DNA of 44,679 bases from Streptomyces iconiensis (GCF_028657195.3 NZ_JANCPR020000065.1:1-44679); one strand, 5' to 3'. Numbered from the stretch's first letter, positions 1 through 9,063 are shown. Notes: a model not told the origin generated them from the letters alone. Translations and numbers: made by a program.

Positions 1-200
1 CCGGACGGAGTCTGGGGGAGGAGCCCCCCGACGCCCGGCCGGCGAGGCCAACGGGGAAAGGGGCGAAGCCCCATATAAAAAAACAGAAACCTGGGGTGAA
101 ACCACAGGAACCACAACGGGGTACGGGGGCGAAGCCCCCCATCAGAAACAGGGACTGGGGTAAAACCACAGGAACCACAACGGGGTATGGGGGATGCCCC
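1..200. repeat. Dispersed GC-rich REP-like repeat, copy 1
   Basis: This non-coding stretch is built of small hairpins with GGGGC-GAA-GCCCC stems (60-72 and about 125-139) and a twice-repeated tract reading accacaggaaccacaac (from about 101 and 168). Bases 1-74 are identical, in inverted orientation, to 23618-23691, and the accacaggaaccacaac tract also recurs there. Two copies 23.6 kb apart in unrelated intergenic regions show a dispersed element. No ORF of its own is visible, so it is REP-like rather than an insertion sequence. Confidence 0.8.
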
Positions 201-201
201 C

Positions 202-899
202 TCACGCATGCTGATGAAGCCCCCTCCCCGCAAGACGGAGAAACGCCTCCCCCACAGCCTCACTAAGCGTCGGACGCGCATGCGCACATGCTGCGCGACA
301 TCCGCAGGCGACGCATCCCAGGCGACAGCCAACTGAGACTCAGCGATCATCTCCGACACATGCGGCCCCACGAGATGAACGCCCAGCACACGCCCATCAG
401 GCGTCGGCTCGGCGACAACCTTCACCATGCCGCCCCGCCCATGCACCATCCCCTTCGCCGTTGCGGTCAACGGCATGGTGTTCACGGCGACTTCACCAGC
501 GGAGGCCCTCGCCTCGGCCTCACTGAGGCCGACGGAGGCGGTCTGCGGACTGGAGTACGTCACACGCGGCACGGCCGCGTAGTCGACGCGCCGCGGCGCA
601 AGACCCGCGAGGGTCTCCGCGACAACGAGCCCCTCGGCGAAGGACGCGTGGGCCAGCCCGAGCGAGGGCGGAGGCAACAGATCGCCGACGACATGCACAC
701 CAGGTACCGAGGTCTCCAGCGTGCCCCAGTCGGCAGGCGGCACGTAACCACGCCCATCGGCCACGACACCCGCCGCACCCAGACCGAGCCCCTCGGTCAC
801 CGGCACACGCCCGACGGCCACAAGAAGCCGCTCGGCGCCGACAACGGTCTCACCACGCGAGGTGAGCACCGTCGCACGCACCCCGTCACCCACGAGCCC
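202..899 (-). pseudogene. Dihydrolipoamide dehydrogenase remnant (C-terminal half, frameshifted)
   Basis: Translated from 899 leftwards this reads as the second half of a dihydrolipoamide dehydrogenase (pyridine nucleotide-disulfide oxidoreductase). It has the end of the NAD domain (LLVAVGRVPVTEGLG), the FAD-contacting VPGVHVVGDL stretch and the dimerisation domain (VTYSSPQTASVGLSEAEA, VLGVHLVGPHVSEMI). The N-terminal FAD-binding GxGxxG half and the redox-active cysteine pair are absent. The coding signal begins right at the treY stop codon, in the same frame and with no start codon or ribosome site. Near 277-284 the frame shifts, and the family-typical tail (HARPTLSEAVGEAF) continues in another frame to a TGA at 202-204. 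With two independent lesions it is a pseudogene. A sequencing indel could explain the frameshift but not the missing N-terminus. Confidence 0.8.
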
Positions 900-3470
900 T
901 CACGTCAGGTCACCCCGTACCAGCAGCGCCACGGGCGAGGTACCGAGGAGCCGGGCCAGGGGCACGCGGCCGGACAGCACGCGGGGGATGGCCGCGTCCG
1001 GGGGCAGCGCCTCATGCCAGTCGCCCTCGGGCAGGGGCAGTTCGGTACGTGCCCAGCCGCCGCGTTCGGCCAGCCGCAGGGAGAGGCGGGTGACGACGGT
1101 GAGGACCGTGCCGGAGCGGACGAACGCGACACAGTGGTCGGCCGCCTCGCCCTCGGCGCCCAGCGGCTCGTACCACGCGGCGTCGAGGAACAGCCCAGGA
1201 TTGCGCGCGCGCAGGCGCAGCACCGTAGCGGTCAGCCGGACCTTCTCGGCATCCAGCGCGCTCCCGAGACGCGAGGACGCACCACCGGCGCCACGCCCCA
1301 CGACGGAACCGTCGTCGCGCCCCGCGACGGAACCGTCGCCCCGCCCCGCGAAGGGACCCGCATCGCGCCCCGCGACGGAACCGTCGCCCCGCCCCGCGAA
1401 GGGACCCGCGAGCCCCCCGAGATCGAGCGGCGCCCTGTTGTCGGGGTCGACCAGCGCGCGGTAGGTACGCTCCGTGCCCTGGTACAGGTCGGGCACGCCC
1501 GGCATGGTCAGGTGCAGCAGCGCCGCACCGAGCACGTTGGCGCGCACGTGCGGTTCCAGGGAAGCGGCCAGCGCGGCCAGAGCGCGCGCGCCGGGGCCCG
1601 AGGCCGACTCGTTGACGAACCGTTCGACGGCCGTCTCATAGGCGAGGTCGCGCTCGGTCCAGGTGGTCCGCAGCCCGGCCTCCCGTACGGCCTTCAGCAG
1701 CGCGGGCAGCAGCCGTTCGGGCGGCGGAGGGTAGGTGCCGAGGGCGAGGGCCGTCTGCCAGTGGACCCAGGCCGTGTGCGCGTCGGGCGCCGCCGCTTCG
1801 CCGGAACCGGTCTCGCGCAGCAGCGCCTCCCACCGCCCGGGGCACTCGCTCAGTACGGCCAGTGCGGCGCGCGCGTCGCCGCTGCGCTTGGTGTCGTGGG
1901 TGGAGAGCGCTGTGGACGTGGTCGGCCAGTCGCGCTGCACGCGGGCGCAGTACGCGTGGAAGTCCCCCGGCGCCAGCGCGGGGCTGCCGGGTTCGCCGCC
2001 GACCTCGCAGGCCGACAGGAGCGGTACGTAGCGGTAGAACGCCGCGTCCTCCACCGACTTGGCCCGCAACGCCGACGCGAGCTGTGCGAAGCGCGCGGGG
2101 AACCCGGCGGCTGCGGGCCCGCCGTCGGGGACCGCACCGAGCGCCAGATCGCGCACCGCGTCCACGGCCGCGGCCTCCTCCGGCACGCGGAAGGCCGTAC
2201 GCGCCCCCTCGGCAGCGTGCTCCAGCAGCGCCGCGTCGTGCTCCAGCAGCGCGGCGTCACTCTCACCGGGAGGGGCGCCGCAGGAGGTGTACGGGCGGTA
2301 GACGGGCAGGCGTACGAGCATCTCGCGCAGTGCCGCACGCAGCGCCCAGGGCGCGTGGTCGCGCAGGCGCGGGTCGGGCGCCGCGGCGCAGGCGCGTACG
2401 GCGGTGCGGGTGAGGCGTTCGGCCTCGGCTGCCAGCTCGTGCACCACCACGCGGTAGGCGGCACGCCGCCGTGTCGCCGTCCACGCGCCGCCCTGGTCGG
2501 CACGTACGCGCGTGAACTCCCGGTAGGCGGAGGCCAGTTCGGCGGCGCCCTCCGGATCGGTGAGGACGCCGTCGATGTGGCGCAGCGCGTCGTAACCTGT
2601 GGTGCCGGCGACCGGCCAGGAGGCGGGCAGCGCCTCGCCGTCCGCGAGGATCTTCTCCACGACGGTCCAGCGGCCCCGCGTCGCCTCGTGCAGCCGCAGC
2701 AGATAGCCACCGGGGTCGGCCAGCCCGTCGGGGTGGTCGACCCGCAGCCCGTCGGCGACGCCTTCGCGCAGCAGCCGCAGCACGGTGTGGTGGGTCGCCG
2801 CGAACACCCCGGGGTCCTCGACGCGTACCGCGATCAGGTCCGAAATGGTGAAGAAGCGCCGGTAGTTCAGCTCCGTCCTGCCCAGCCGCCACCAGCACAG
2901 GCGGTAATGCTGTGCCTCGCACAGCAGGGGCAGCGGCAGGTGTGCCGTGCCCGCGCGCAGGGGCAGCACGCGCTGCCCGTAGCGCAGGGCCCCGTCCTGG
3001 ACGCGCATGCGCGGCAGCGCCTCGTGCAGCCGCTCGCCCAGGAACGGCAGCAGCACCCGGCCGCCCCCCGCCTCCCAGTCGATGTCGAACCAGTGTGCCC
3101 ATGGCGACCCCGGCCCCTCGCGCAGCGTCTCCCACAGCGGCCCGTTCAGCCGCAGATCGGCGGGTACGGCCATGTGGTTCGGCACGATGTCCAGCACCAG
3201 GCCCAGCCCGTGCGCGCGGGCCGTGGCCGACAGGGCGCGCAGTCCCCGTTCGCCGCCCAGCTCTTCGCGCACGGTGCGGTGATCGGTGACGTCGTAGCCG
3301 TGCCGCGAGCCGGGCACGGCGGTCAGCACGGGGGAGAGGTGCAGATGTGAGACGCCGAGCCGGGCCAGATACGGCACGGCGCGCTCGGCGGCGGCGAACG
3401 GGAAGTCCGGCTGGAGCTGGAGGCGGTACGTGCTGGTCGGCGTTGCGGGAGGAGCGCCCTCACGTGTCAT
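900..3470 (-). CDS. treY: Malto-oligosyltrehalose synthase
   Basis: TreY is a GH13 enzyme that rearranges the reducing end of maltodextrin to an alpha,alpha-1,1 linkage, the first step of the TreYZ trehalose route. About 856 residues. The N-terminus STYRLQLQPDFPF, the DIVPNHMA region I, the GLRVDHPDGL nucleophile region (near 241), the VEKIL acid/base region (near 270) and STHDTKRSGDAR (near 523) are all present. The ATG at 3470 is chosen because homology starts a few residues later; upstream sequence in frame is low-complexity. An unusual insert of 16-residue repeats (GPFAGRGDGSVAGRDA type) lies shortly before the C-terminal domain, encoded by a 48-bp tandem repeat. It follows glgX by 233 bp on the same strand and is probably co-expressed with it. 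The usual partner treZ is not in this window. Confidence 0.93.
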   Translation of the reverse strand: MTREGAPPATPTSTYRLQLQPDFPFAAAERAVPYLARLGVSHLHLSPVLTAVPGSRHGYDVTDHRTVREELGGERGLRALSATARAHGLGLVLDIVPNHMAVPADLRLNGPLWETLREGPGSPWAHWFDIDWEAGGGRVLLPFLGERLHEALPRMRVQDGALRYGQRVLPLRAGTAHLPLPLLCEAQHYRLCWWRLGRTELNYRRFFTISDLIAVRVEDPGVFAATHHTVLRLLREGVADGLRVDHPDGLADPGGYLLRLHEATRGRWTVVEKILADGEALPASWPVAGTTGYDALRHIDGVLTDPEGAAELASAYREFTRVRADQGGAWTATRRRAAYRVVVHELAAEAERLTRTAVRACAAAPDPRLRDHAPWALRAALREMLVRLPVYRPYTSCGAPPGESDAALLEHDAALLEHAAEGARTAFRVPEEAAAVDAVRDLALGAVPDGGPAAAGFPARFAQLASALRAKSVEDAAFYRYVPLLSACEVGGEPGSPALAPGDFHAYCARVQRDWPTTSTALSTHDTKRSGDARAALAVLSECPGRWEALLRETGSGEAAAPDAHTAWVHWQTALALGTYPPPPERLLPALLKAVREAGLRTTWTERDLAYETAVERFVNESASGPGARALAALAASLEPHVRANVLGAALLHLTMPGVPDLYQGTERTYRALVDPDNRAPLDLGGLAGPFAGRGDGSVAGRDAGPFAGRGDGSVAGRDDGSVVGRGAGGASSRLGSALDAEKVRLTATVLRLRARNPGLFLDAAWYEPLGAEGEAADHCVAFVRSGTVLTVVTRLSLRLAERGGWARTELPLPEGDWHEALPPDAAIPRVLSGRVPLARLLGTSPVALLVRGDLT
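1312..1412. repeat. 48-bp tandem repeat inside treY
   Basis: The unit beginning ccccgcgacggaaccgtcgc starts at 1320 and again at 1368, exactly 48 bp apart, with partial copies on the 5' side. It encodes about two and a half copies of a Gly/Asp/Arg-rich 16-residue unit in TreY. Since 48 is a multiple of three, expansion keeps the frame. Confidence 0.85.
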
Positions 3471-3614
3471 GCGAACGTACGTACCCTGGCGCTGGCTTTT
3501 CGTGCGCCCTGCCCGTGCCGGTCCATGACCCGAACGAGCTAACTTCGCGCGACGACCGGCGCACGACCTGCCCACAGGGCCTGTCCGCAGGCCCTGGACC
3601 CGCCGGCTGCGCGG

Positions 3615-3715
3615 CGGCCACACGTACTGCGCGACGGCCACACGTACTGCGCGGCGGTCACACGGCGTAGGCCGAGGTGGTCACACGGCGTACTGTGCGG
3701 CGGTCACACGGGACG
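3615..3715. repeat. 20-bp tandem repeat between glgX and treY
   Basis: The unit cggccacacgtactgcgcg(a/g) is repeated at 3615-3634 and 3635-3654. Degraded copies (cggtcacacggcgta...) continue to about 3715. It fills the 3' flank of glgX and has no coding potential that I can support. It may separate the expression of the two trehalose genes, but no clear terminator stem was seen. Confidence 0.7.
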
Positions 3716-5914
3716 CTGGAGGACGACCATGCTCCGGTCCGTGAGGGCCACCCGGTCTCCCGCGCTCACCTTGCGGCCCGTTCCGGCGGCGTACGGGTCC
3801 TCGCAGGCCGTGTCGACGATCAGCTCCCACTCGCGGCCGTGGTTGACCGGGATGACGAAGTCGCGGGGCCTGTCGTGCGCGTTGAACAGGAGGAGGAAGG
3901 AGTCGTCGGTGATGCGCTCGCCGCGCTCGCCCGGCTCGGAGATCGCGTTGCCGTTGAGGAAGACGGCGAGCGAACGGGCCTGTGACGCCTGCCAGTCGCG
4001 CTGCGTCATCTCCTCGCCCTCCGGTGTGAACCATGCGATGTCCGACAGTTCGTCGTGCGCGCCCTCCGGCGGCTCGCCGTGGAAGAAGCGGCGCCGCCGG
4101 AAGACGGGGTGGTCGCGGCGCAGCCACACCATCGAGCGTACGAACTCGCACAGCCGGCGCGCGAAAGCGTCCCCGTCAGCCCCTTCGCTCCCTTCACCCC
4201 TTTCGCCCCGTCCGCTCCCTTCCGGCCCCTCGCCTCTGCCGCCCCCGCCGCCTTCGGCGCTCCCGGAGCCGGGCCAGCGCACCCACGACAGTTCGCTGTC
4301 CTGGCAGTAGGCGTTGTTGTTGCCCTGCTGCGTACGTCCGAACTCGTCGCCGTGGCTGATCATCGGCACGCCCTGGGAGAGCATCAGCGTGGCGGCGAAG
4401 TTGCGCATCTGGCGGCGGCGCAGGCGCAGCACGTCCTCGTCGTCCGTCGGTCCCTCGACGCCGCAGTTCCAGGAGCGGTTGTGGCTCTCGCCGTCCCTGT
4501 TGCCCTCTCCGTTGGCCTCGTTGTGCTTCTCGTCGTACGACACGAGATCGTGCAGCGTGAAGCCGTCGTGGCAGGTGACGAAGTTGATGGAGGCCAGGGG
4601 GCGCCGTCCGTCGTCCTGGTAGAGGTCGGAGGAGCCGGTCAGCCGGGAGCCGAACTCCGCGAGGGTGCGCGGCTCGCCGCGCCACAGGTCGCGCACCGTG
4701 TCGCGGTAGCGGCCGTTCCACTCGGTCCACAGCGGGGGGAAGTTGCCGACCTGGTAGCCGCCCTCGCCCACGTCCCAGGGCTCCGCGATCAGCTTCACCT
4801 GGCTGACGACGGGGTCCTGCTGAACGAGGTCGAAGAACGAGGAGAGCCGGTCCACCTCGTGGAACTGCCGGGCCAGCGTGGCCGCCAGATCGAAGCGGAA
4901 GCCGTCCACCCGCATCTCTGTCACCCAGTAACGCAATGAGTCCATGATGAGCTGAAGGACGTGGGGACTGCGCATGAGCAGTGAATTCCCGGTGCCCGTC
5001 GTGTCCGTGTAGTAGCGCGGGTCGTCCGAAAGGCGGTAGTACGAGGCGTTGTCGAGCCCCCGGAAGGAGAGCGTGGGACCGAGGTGGTTGCCTTCCGCCG
5101 TGTGGTTGTAGACGACGTCGAGGATGACCTCGATCCCCGCCTGGTGCAGCGCGCGCACCGCGTGCTTGAACTCCAGCACCTGCTGCCCCCGCTCTCCCCA
5201 GGAGGCGTACGCGTTGTGCGGTGCGAAGAACCCGATCGTGTTGTAGCCCCAGTAGTTCACCAGCCCTGCGTCGGCGAGCCTGTGGTCGGTGACGAACTGG
5301 TGCACAGGCATCAGCTCCAGCGCCGTCACGCCCAGCTCGGCCAGGTGCGCGATCACGGCGGGGTGCGCGAGCGCCGCGTACGTGCCGCGCAGTTCGTCCG
5401 GCAGCTCGGGGTGGCGCATGGTGAGGCCCTTCACATGGGCCTCGTAGAGCACGGTGCGGTGGTAGTCGGTACGCGGCGGGCGGTCGTCGCCCCAGTCGAA
5501 GTACGGGTTGATCACCACCGAGGCCATGGTGTGCGGGGCCGAGTCGAGGTCGTTGCGCAGCTCGGGGGAGCCGAAGCGGTAGCCGTAGACGGCCTCGTTC
5601 CAGTCGACGCTGCCGCTGACGGCCTTGGCGTACGGATCGAGCAGCAGCTTGGCGCTGTTGCAGCGCTGCCCGCTCTCCGGCGTGTACGGGCCGTGCGCGC
5701 GGTAGCCGTAGCGCTGTCCCGGCAGTACGCCTGGGACATACGCGTGCCGTACGAACCCGTCGGACTCCCGCAGGTCGACGGCCGTCTCCGAGCCGTCCTC
5801 GTGCAGCAGACACAGCTCGACGCGGTCGGCGGCCTCGGAGAAGACGGCGAAGTTCGTCCCCGCTCCGTCGTAGTTGGCACCCAGCGGGTACGCCTGTCCC
5901 GGCCAGACCTGCAT
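3704..5914 (-). CDS. glgX: Glycogen debranching enzyme GlgX/TreX
   Basis: This isoamylase-type GH13 enzyme cleaves alpha-1,6 branches of glycogen and supplies linear maltodextrin to TreY. About 736 residues. It starts with MQVWPGQAYPLGANYDGAG, typical of the N-terminal CBM48 domain. The catalytic motifs are DVVYNHT, GFRFDLA (nucleophile Asp, near 338), IAEPWD (acid/base Glu, near 376) and CHDGFTLHD (near 449). The start at 5914 has a purine-rich GGGAAGAG site upstream; a longer in-frame extension to 6310 overlaps the opposite gene and is unlikely. A Gly/Glu/Ser/Arg-rich insert follows the SWVRW motif, another in-frame low-complexity expansion. It is transcribed towards treY and divergently from the HEPN gene. 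Confidence 0.95.
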   Translation of the reverse strand: MQVWPGQAYPLGANYDGAGTNFAVFSEAADRVELCLLHEDGSETAVDLRESDGFVRHAYVPGVLPGQRYGYRAHGPYTPESGQRCNSAKLLLDPYAKAVSGSVDWNEAVYGYRFGSPELRNDLDSAPHTMASVVINPYFDWGDDRPPRTDYHRTVLYEAHVKGLTMRHPELPDELRGTYAALAHPAVIAHLAELGVTALELMPVHQFVTDHRLADAGLVNYWGYNTIGFFAPHNAYASWGERGQQVLEFKHAVRALHQAGIEVILDVVYNHTAEGNHLGPTLSFRGLDNASYYRLSDDPRYYTDTTGTGNSLLMRSPHVLQLIMDSLRYWVTEMRVDGFRFDLAATLARQFHEVDRLSSFFDLVQQDPVVSQVKLIAEPWDVGEGGYQVGNFPPLWTEWNGRYRDTVRDLWRGEPRTLAEFGSRLTGSSDLYQDDGRRPLASINFVTCHDGFTLHDLVSYDEKHNEANGEGNRDGESHNRSWNCGVEGPTDDEDVLRLRRRQMRNFAATLMLSQGVPMISHGDEFGRTQQGNNNAYCQDSELSWVRWPGSGSAEGGGGGRGEGPEGSGRGERGEGSEGADGDAFARRLCEFVRSMVWLRRDHPVFRRRRFFHGEPPEGAHDELSDIAWFTPEGEEMTQRDWQASQARSLAVFLNGNAISEPGERGERITDDSFLLLFNAHDRPRDFVIPVNHGREWELIVDTACEDPYAAGTGRKVSAGDRVALTDRSMVVLQRPV

Positions 5915-6098
5915 ACAAAAGTCTCTTCCCGCTCGTCGATTCGGTGCGGTGCCGCTGCGCGTGCGGCGGACCCAGTCGTCATCTTCCCCCGCGCTGACGT
6001 ACGGGCAAGCGAAGTTGACAGGGGTTCCGGGTGCACCGCCCGTATGGCCGCAGTAGTCTTCCTTGATCGAACAACGGGGCGTGGAAGGCGGTGCGCAG

Positions 6099-7397
6099 TT
6101 GGGCTCGGGAGGGCTTGAACTCCCCCCAGGTGACGGCGGTGAAGGGCCGGACGGGAGCGGCGGGGCAGGGGATCCTGACATGGCGAGCGGCCTGTCCGAC
6201 GGTTCCGGCGACCTCGCGGATCTGCGGCCCGGGGCTGTTCCGCTGGCGCGTCCCATGGAGATCGGTGCCGACCTGGGCTGGGGCGACAACGCCTGGGCCG
6301 AGGTGCGCACCCGGGCGCAGCGCGCGGGGCGTGCCTATGTCTGGCTGAACCTCGTCGAGCAGCGGCTGCGCGCCGTCGTCGCCGCCGTGCTGCGGCCCAT
6401 CTACGAACCCGTGCACGGCGAGGAGTGGGTCATCGCGGCGGCAGGTCCCGCCGGCCAGGAGTGGGTCCAGCGCGCCGTGGCCGTACGGGAGGTCAGTCGC
6501 CGCAAGGGGTATCTGCTCGACCCCGCCGACGACAACATCATCTCCTTTCTGACCCTGCCGCAGCTGCGCGAGCTGATGGTGCAGCACTGGCCGTGCTTCG
6601 AGCCGTACTTCGAGGACCGGCGGGACGTCGAACTCGCCCTGGACGAGCTGGAGGTGGCGCGCAGCGCCGTGGCGCGCAACCGCGCCCTGTCCGAGACGGT
6701 CCTCGCGCAGGCGGAACGCATGTGCGCGCGGCTCCTGGAGCTGCTGGGTGCCGCCGGCGAGTCCGCGCCCTCGGGCCACAGGCTGCCGGTGGACGCGGTC
6801 GAGGAGCTGGTGGGTGACAGGTTCGCCGACGTGGTCGGAGTGCACGCCGACAGGGTGCGGCTCCAGCGCAGGCTGCCCGCCGAGGAACTGTTCGGCGGGG
6901 CACGGCGGCTGGACGCCATCGGGATCGGCCTCAACCTGCTGGTGCAGAACTACAGCGGCAGACGGCTGATGCGGCTGGCCGAGGCCGGCTGCAGGGTGCG
7001 GCTGCTCTTCCTCAACCCCGCCAGCAGCGCGCTACGCCGACGCGAGCGCGAACTCGGCCTGAAAAAGGGGGAGTTGGCGCGTTCCGTGGAGATGAACATC
7101 CTCCATATGCGCCGCGTGCGCTCGCGGCTGCGGGACACCGGGGCCTTCGAGATCCACGTCTTCGACGAGACCCCCCGCTTCACCGCGTACATGGTCGACG
7201 GGGACGGCGCCGACGGTCTCGCCGTCGTCCAGTCCTATCTGCGGCGCACCCGGGGGATGGAGGCGCCCGTCTTCGTCCTGCGCGGCGGGGGCCGCGACCT
7301 GGTGCACAAGCCGCAGGAGGACACCGAGAGCGGTCTCTTTCCCGTCTACCGCGAGGAGTTCGAGTCCTTCTGGACCGATTCGCGGCCGGTGTCCTGA
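6099..7397 (+). CDS. SAV2148-family HEPN domain protein
   Basis: The product matches the actinobacterial SAV2148 family by its conserved RPMEIGADLGWG, AYVWLNLVEQRLRAVV and MVQHWPCFEPYF segments. Function is unproven. The N-terminal half is an all-alpha HEPN-like domain. At the place where Swt1-type HEPN domains carry R-N-x-x-x-H, this protein reads RNRALS, so the catalytic histidine of HEPN RNases appears to be missing. The C-terminal half (GCRVRLLFLNPASSA ... FEIHVFDETPRFTAYMVDGD) resembles DUF5919/phospholipase-D-like sensor domains. The TTG at 6099 is chosen because GGAAGG lies 10 bases upstream and the family begins around GSGGLELPPGD; GTG 6081 or TTG 6063 are alternatives. It is divergent from glgX with a 184-bp shared upstream region. 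Confidence 0.85.
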   Translation: MGSGGLELPPGDGGEGPDGSGGAGDPDMASGLSDGSGDLADLRPGAVPLARPMEIGADLGWGDNAWAEVRTRAQRAGRAYVWLNLVEQRLRAVVAAVLRPIYEPVHGEEWVIAAAGPAGQEWVQRAVAVREVSRRKGYLLDPADDNIISFLTLPQLRELMVQHWPCFEPYFEDRRDVELALDELEVARSAVARNRALSETVLAQAERMCARLLELLGAAGESAPSGHRLPVDAVEELVGDRFADVVGVHADRVRLQRRLPAEELFGGARRLDAIGIGLNLLVQNYSGRRLMRLAEAGCRVRLLFLNPASSALRRRERELGLKKGELARSVEMNILHMRRVRSRLRDTGAFEIHVFDETPRFTAYMVDGDGADGLAVVQSYLRRTRGMEAPVFVLRGGGRDLVHKPQEDTESGLFPVYREEFESFWTDSRPVS

Positions 7398-7520
7398 AGG
7401 GGCCGACACCCTGAAGGGGCCGACACCCTGGATGGGCCGGTGACCTGAACGGGCCGGTGTCCCGGATGGGCCGGTGTGCTGAACGGGTCGTGACCTGAAC
7501 GGGCCGCGTCCTGAACGGCC
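7393..7520. repeat. Degenerate 17-bp tandem repeat downstream of the HEPN gene
   Basis: A unit close to cctgaacgggccggtgt recurs about seven times, starting inside the stop codon region of the HEPN gene and running to about 7520. The rest of the 321-bp gap to the glycosyltransferase is GC-rich without a gene; it ends in the promoter described separately. The repeat could act as an RNA-structured 3' end, but no classical terminator is visible. Confidence 0.75.
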
Positions 7521-7681
7521 CCGGGGCTCATGACTGCCCGGCCGGGGCCGCGCCTGTGAGTGCCTGGACGGGCCGGTGTGCTGCGCCCGCTGGGTGCTGC
7601 GCCCAGTGGGCACTCGGCCCGGTGGGCGCCCCGCCCCGCGACGTGTACTGCCACCTTGAGGGGCGGGCCTCGCTCTTTCGA

Positions 7682-7711
7682 TTGTGCGAGACGATGCGTA
7701 TCGTCTACTCT
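7682..7711 (+). promoter_or_regulatory. Promoter with operator-like palindrome, glycosyltransferase gene
   Basis: TTGTGC (7682-7687) and TACTCT (7706-7711) are spaced 18 bp, a plausible sigma-70 type promoter. The spacer is almost filled by the inverted repeat agacgat-gcgt-atcgtct (7689-7706), the layout of a TetR/PadR-type operator. The predicted transcription start lies at or next to the ATG at 7719, so the message would be leaderless. No regulator gene is adjacent. Confidence 0.55.
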
Positions 7712-7718
7712 CACATGC

Positions 7719-8933
7719 ATGCCTCCCCGCCATGAATCCGCTCATATCGCCATGTTCAGCATCGCCGCGCACGGGCATGTCAGGCCCAGCCTTGAGGTCA
7801 TCCGTGAGCTGGTCGCCCGTGGCCACCGCGTCACGTACGCGATTCCGCCGAGCTTCGCCGACCTGGTCGCGGAGACCGGTGCAGAGCCCCGGCTCTTCGA
7901 CTCGATCCTCTCCTCGGACGACGACCCCGAGGTGTGGGGCACCGAACTCGTCGACAACATGGAGCCGTTCCTGACCGACGCCGTCCAAGCGCTGCCGCAA
8001 CTCGCGAAGGCGTACGAGGGCGATGTGCCCGACCTCGTCCTCGCCGACATCACCTCCTATCCCTCGCGCGTACTCGCGCACCGCTGGGGTGTCCCGCACG
8101 TCCAGCTCTCGCCGAACCTCGTCGCCTGGGAGGGGTACGAGGCGGACGTGGGTGACGCGACCTTCGCCGCACTGCGCTCCACCGAGCGCGGCGCCTCTTT
8201 TCTCGACCGCTTCGCCGACTGGATCGCCGCACAGGGCATGGAGATGGGCGTACGCGACTTCATGGGCCACCCCGACCGGTGCGTCGTGCTGATGACCAAG
8301 GCGCTCCAGCCGCACGCCGACCGTGTGAACGAGGATGTGTACACTTTCGTCGGCTCGTGCAAGCCCGGTGAGTCGGGCGAGCCGGCGGCGCCGGAGTGGC
8401 GGCGTCCCGGGGGTGACGCACGGGTGCTGCTCGTCTCGCTCGGTTCGGCCTTCACCAAGGAGCCCGCCTTCTACCGCGCGTGCCTGGCCGCCTTCGGCGG
8501 CCTCGACGGCTGGCACCTGGTGCTCCAGATCGGCAAGCATGTGGACCCGGCAGAGCTGGGGCCCCTGCCCGCGAACGCCGAAGTGCACGACTGGGTACCG
8601 CAGTTGGAGATTCTGCGGCAGGCGGACGCGTTCGTCACACACGCGGGCGCCGGCAGCAGCCAGGAGGGGCTCGCCACCGCGACGCCCATGATCGCGGTCC
8701 CGCAGGCGGCCGACCAGTTCATGAACGCGCAGGCACTCGCCGACCTGGGCGTCGCCCGCGTCGTCCCGCGCGAGGAGGCGACCCCGGAGGCCCTGCGCGA
8801 GGCCCTCGAAGCCCTGACGGGCGACCCCGGCGTCGCAGCCAAGGCCGAGGGGATCCGCGGCAGGATGGCGGCCGAGGGCGGTACGCGCCGTGCGGCCGAC
8901 CTCATCGAGGCGGAGCTTCCCCGGCGCGCCTGA
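7719..8933 (+). CDS. mgt: Macrolide-inactivating glycosyltransferase (OleD/MgtA type)
   Basis: This GT-B UDP-glucose-dependent transferase glucosylates the desosamine-type 2'-hydroxyl of macrolides and so inactivates them (known for OleD, OleI and Mgt). About 404 residues, usual for the family. The N-terminus HIAMFSIAAHGHVRPSLEVI is nearly identical to that of OleD and includes the catalytic His (about residue 18). The donor-binding C-domain shows LVSLGSAFTK, VHDWVPQLEIL, VTHAGAGSSQEGL and PMIAVPQAADQF. The start at 7719 is the ATG that aligns with OleD and fits a leaderless promoter. No macrolide biosynthetic genes are nearby, so a general detoxification role is more likely than self-resistance. 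Confidence 0.92.
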   Translation: MPPRHESAHIAMFSIAAHGHVRPSLEVIRELVARGHRVTYAIPPSFADLVAETGAEPRLFDSILSSDDDPEVWGTELVDNMEPFLTDAVQALPQLAKAYEGDVPDLVLADITSYPSRVLAHRWGVPHVQLSPNLVAWEGYEADVGDATFAALRSTERGASFLDRFADWIAAQGMEMGVRDFMGHPDRCVVLMTKALQPHADRVNEDVYTFVGSCKPGESGEPAAPEWRRPGGDARVLLVSLGSAFTKEPAFYRACLAAFGGLDGWHLVLQIGKHVDPAELGPLPANAEVHDWVPQLEILRQADAFVTHAGAGSSQEGLATATPMIAVPQAADQFMNAQALADLGVARVVPREEATPEALREALEALTGDPGVAAKAEGIRGRMAAEGGTRRAADLIEAELPRRA

Positions 8934-8957
8934 GGGGCCGCCCGTGCGGCACGCGCC

Positions 8958-9025
8958 CGTCCGGACGTCCTCGCCGTCCGGACGTCCTCGCCGTGCGGGC
9001 GTCCTCGCCGTGCGGGCGGCCTCCC
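8958..9025. repeat. 17-bp tandem repeat
   Basis: Four copies of cgtccggacgtcctcgc (8958-8974, 8975-8991) and the variant cgtgcgggcgtcctcgc (8992-9008, 9009-9025) stand head to tail in the gap between the glycosyltransferase and the DUF1697 gene. Confidence 0.85.
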
Positions 9026-9063
9026 GTAGTCGGTGTCGGAGCGACGACGTACGGTTACCCCTC

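Noticed and set aside
288..3350. Open frame of 1020 codons on the plus strand
   Set aside because: It is antisense to treY and the lpd remnant, is Arg/Gly/Gln-rich without any family motif, and is explained by GC-rich codon bias of the real minus-strand genes.
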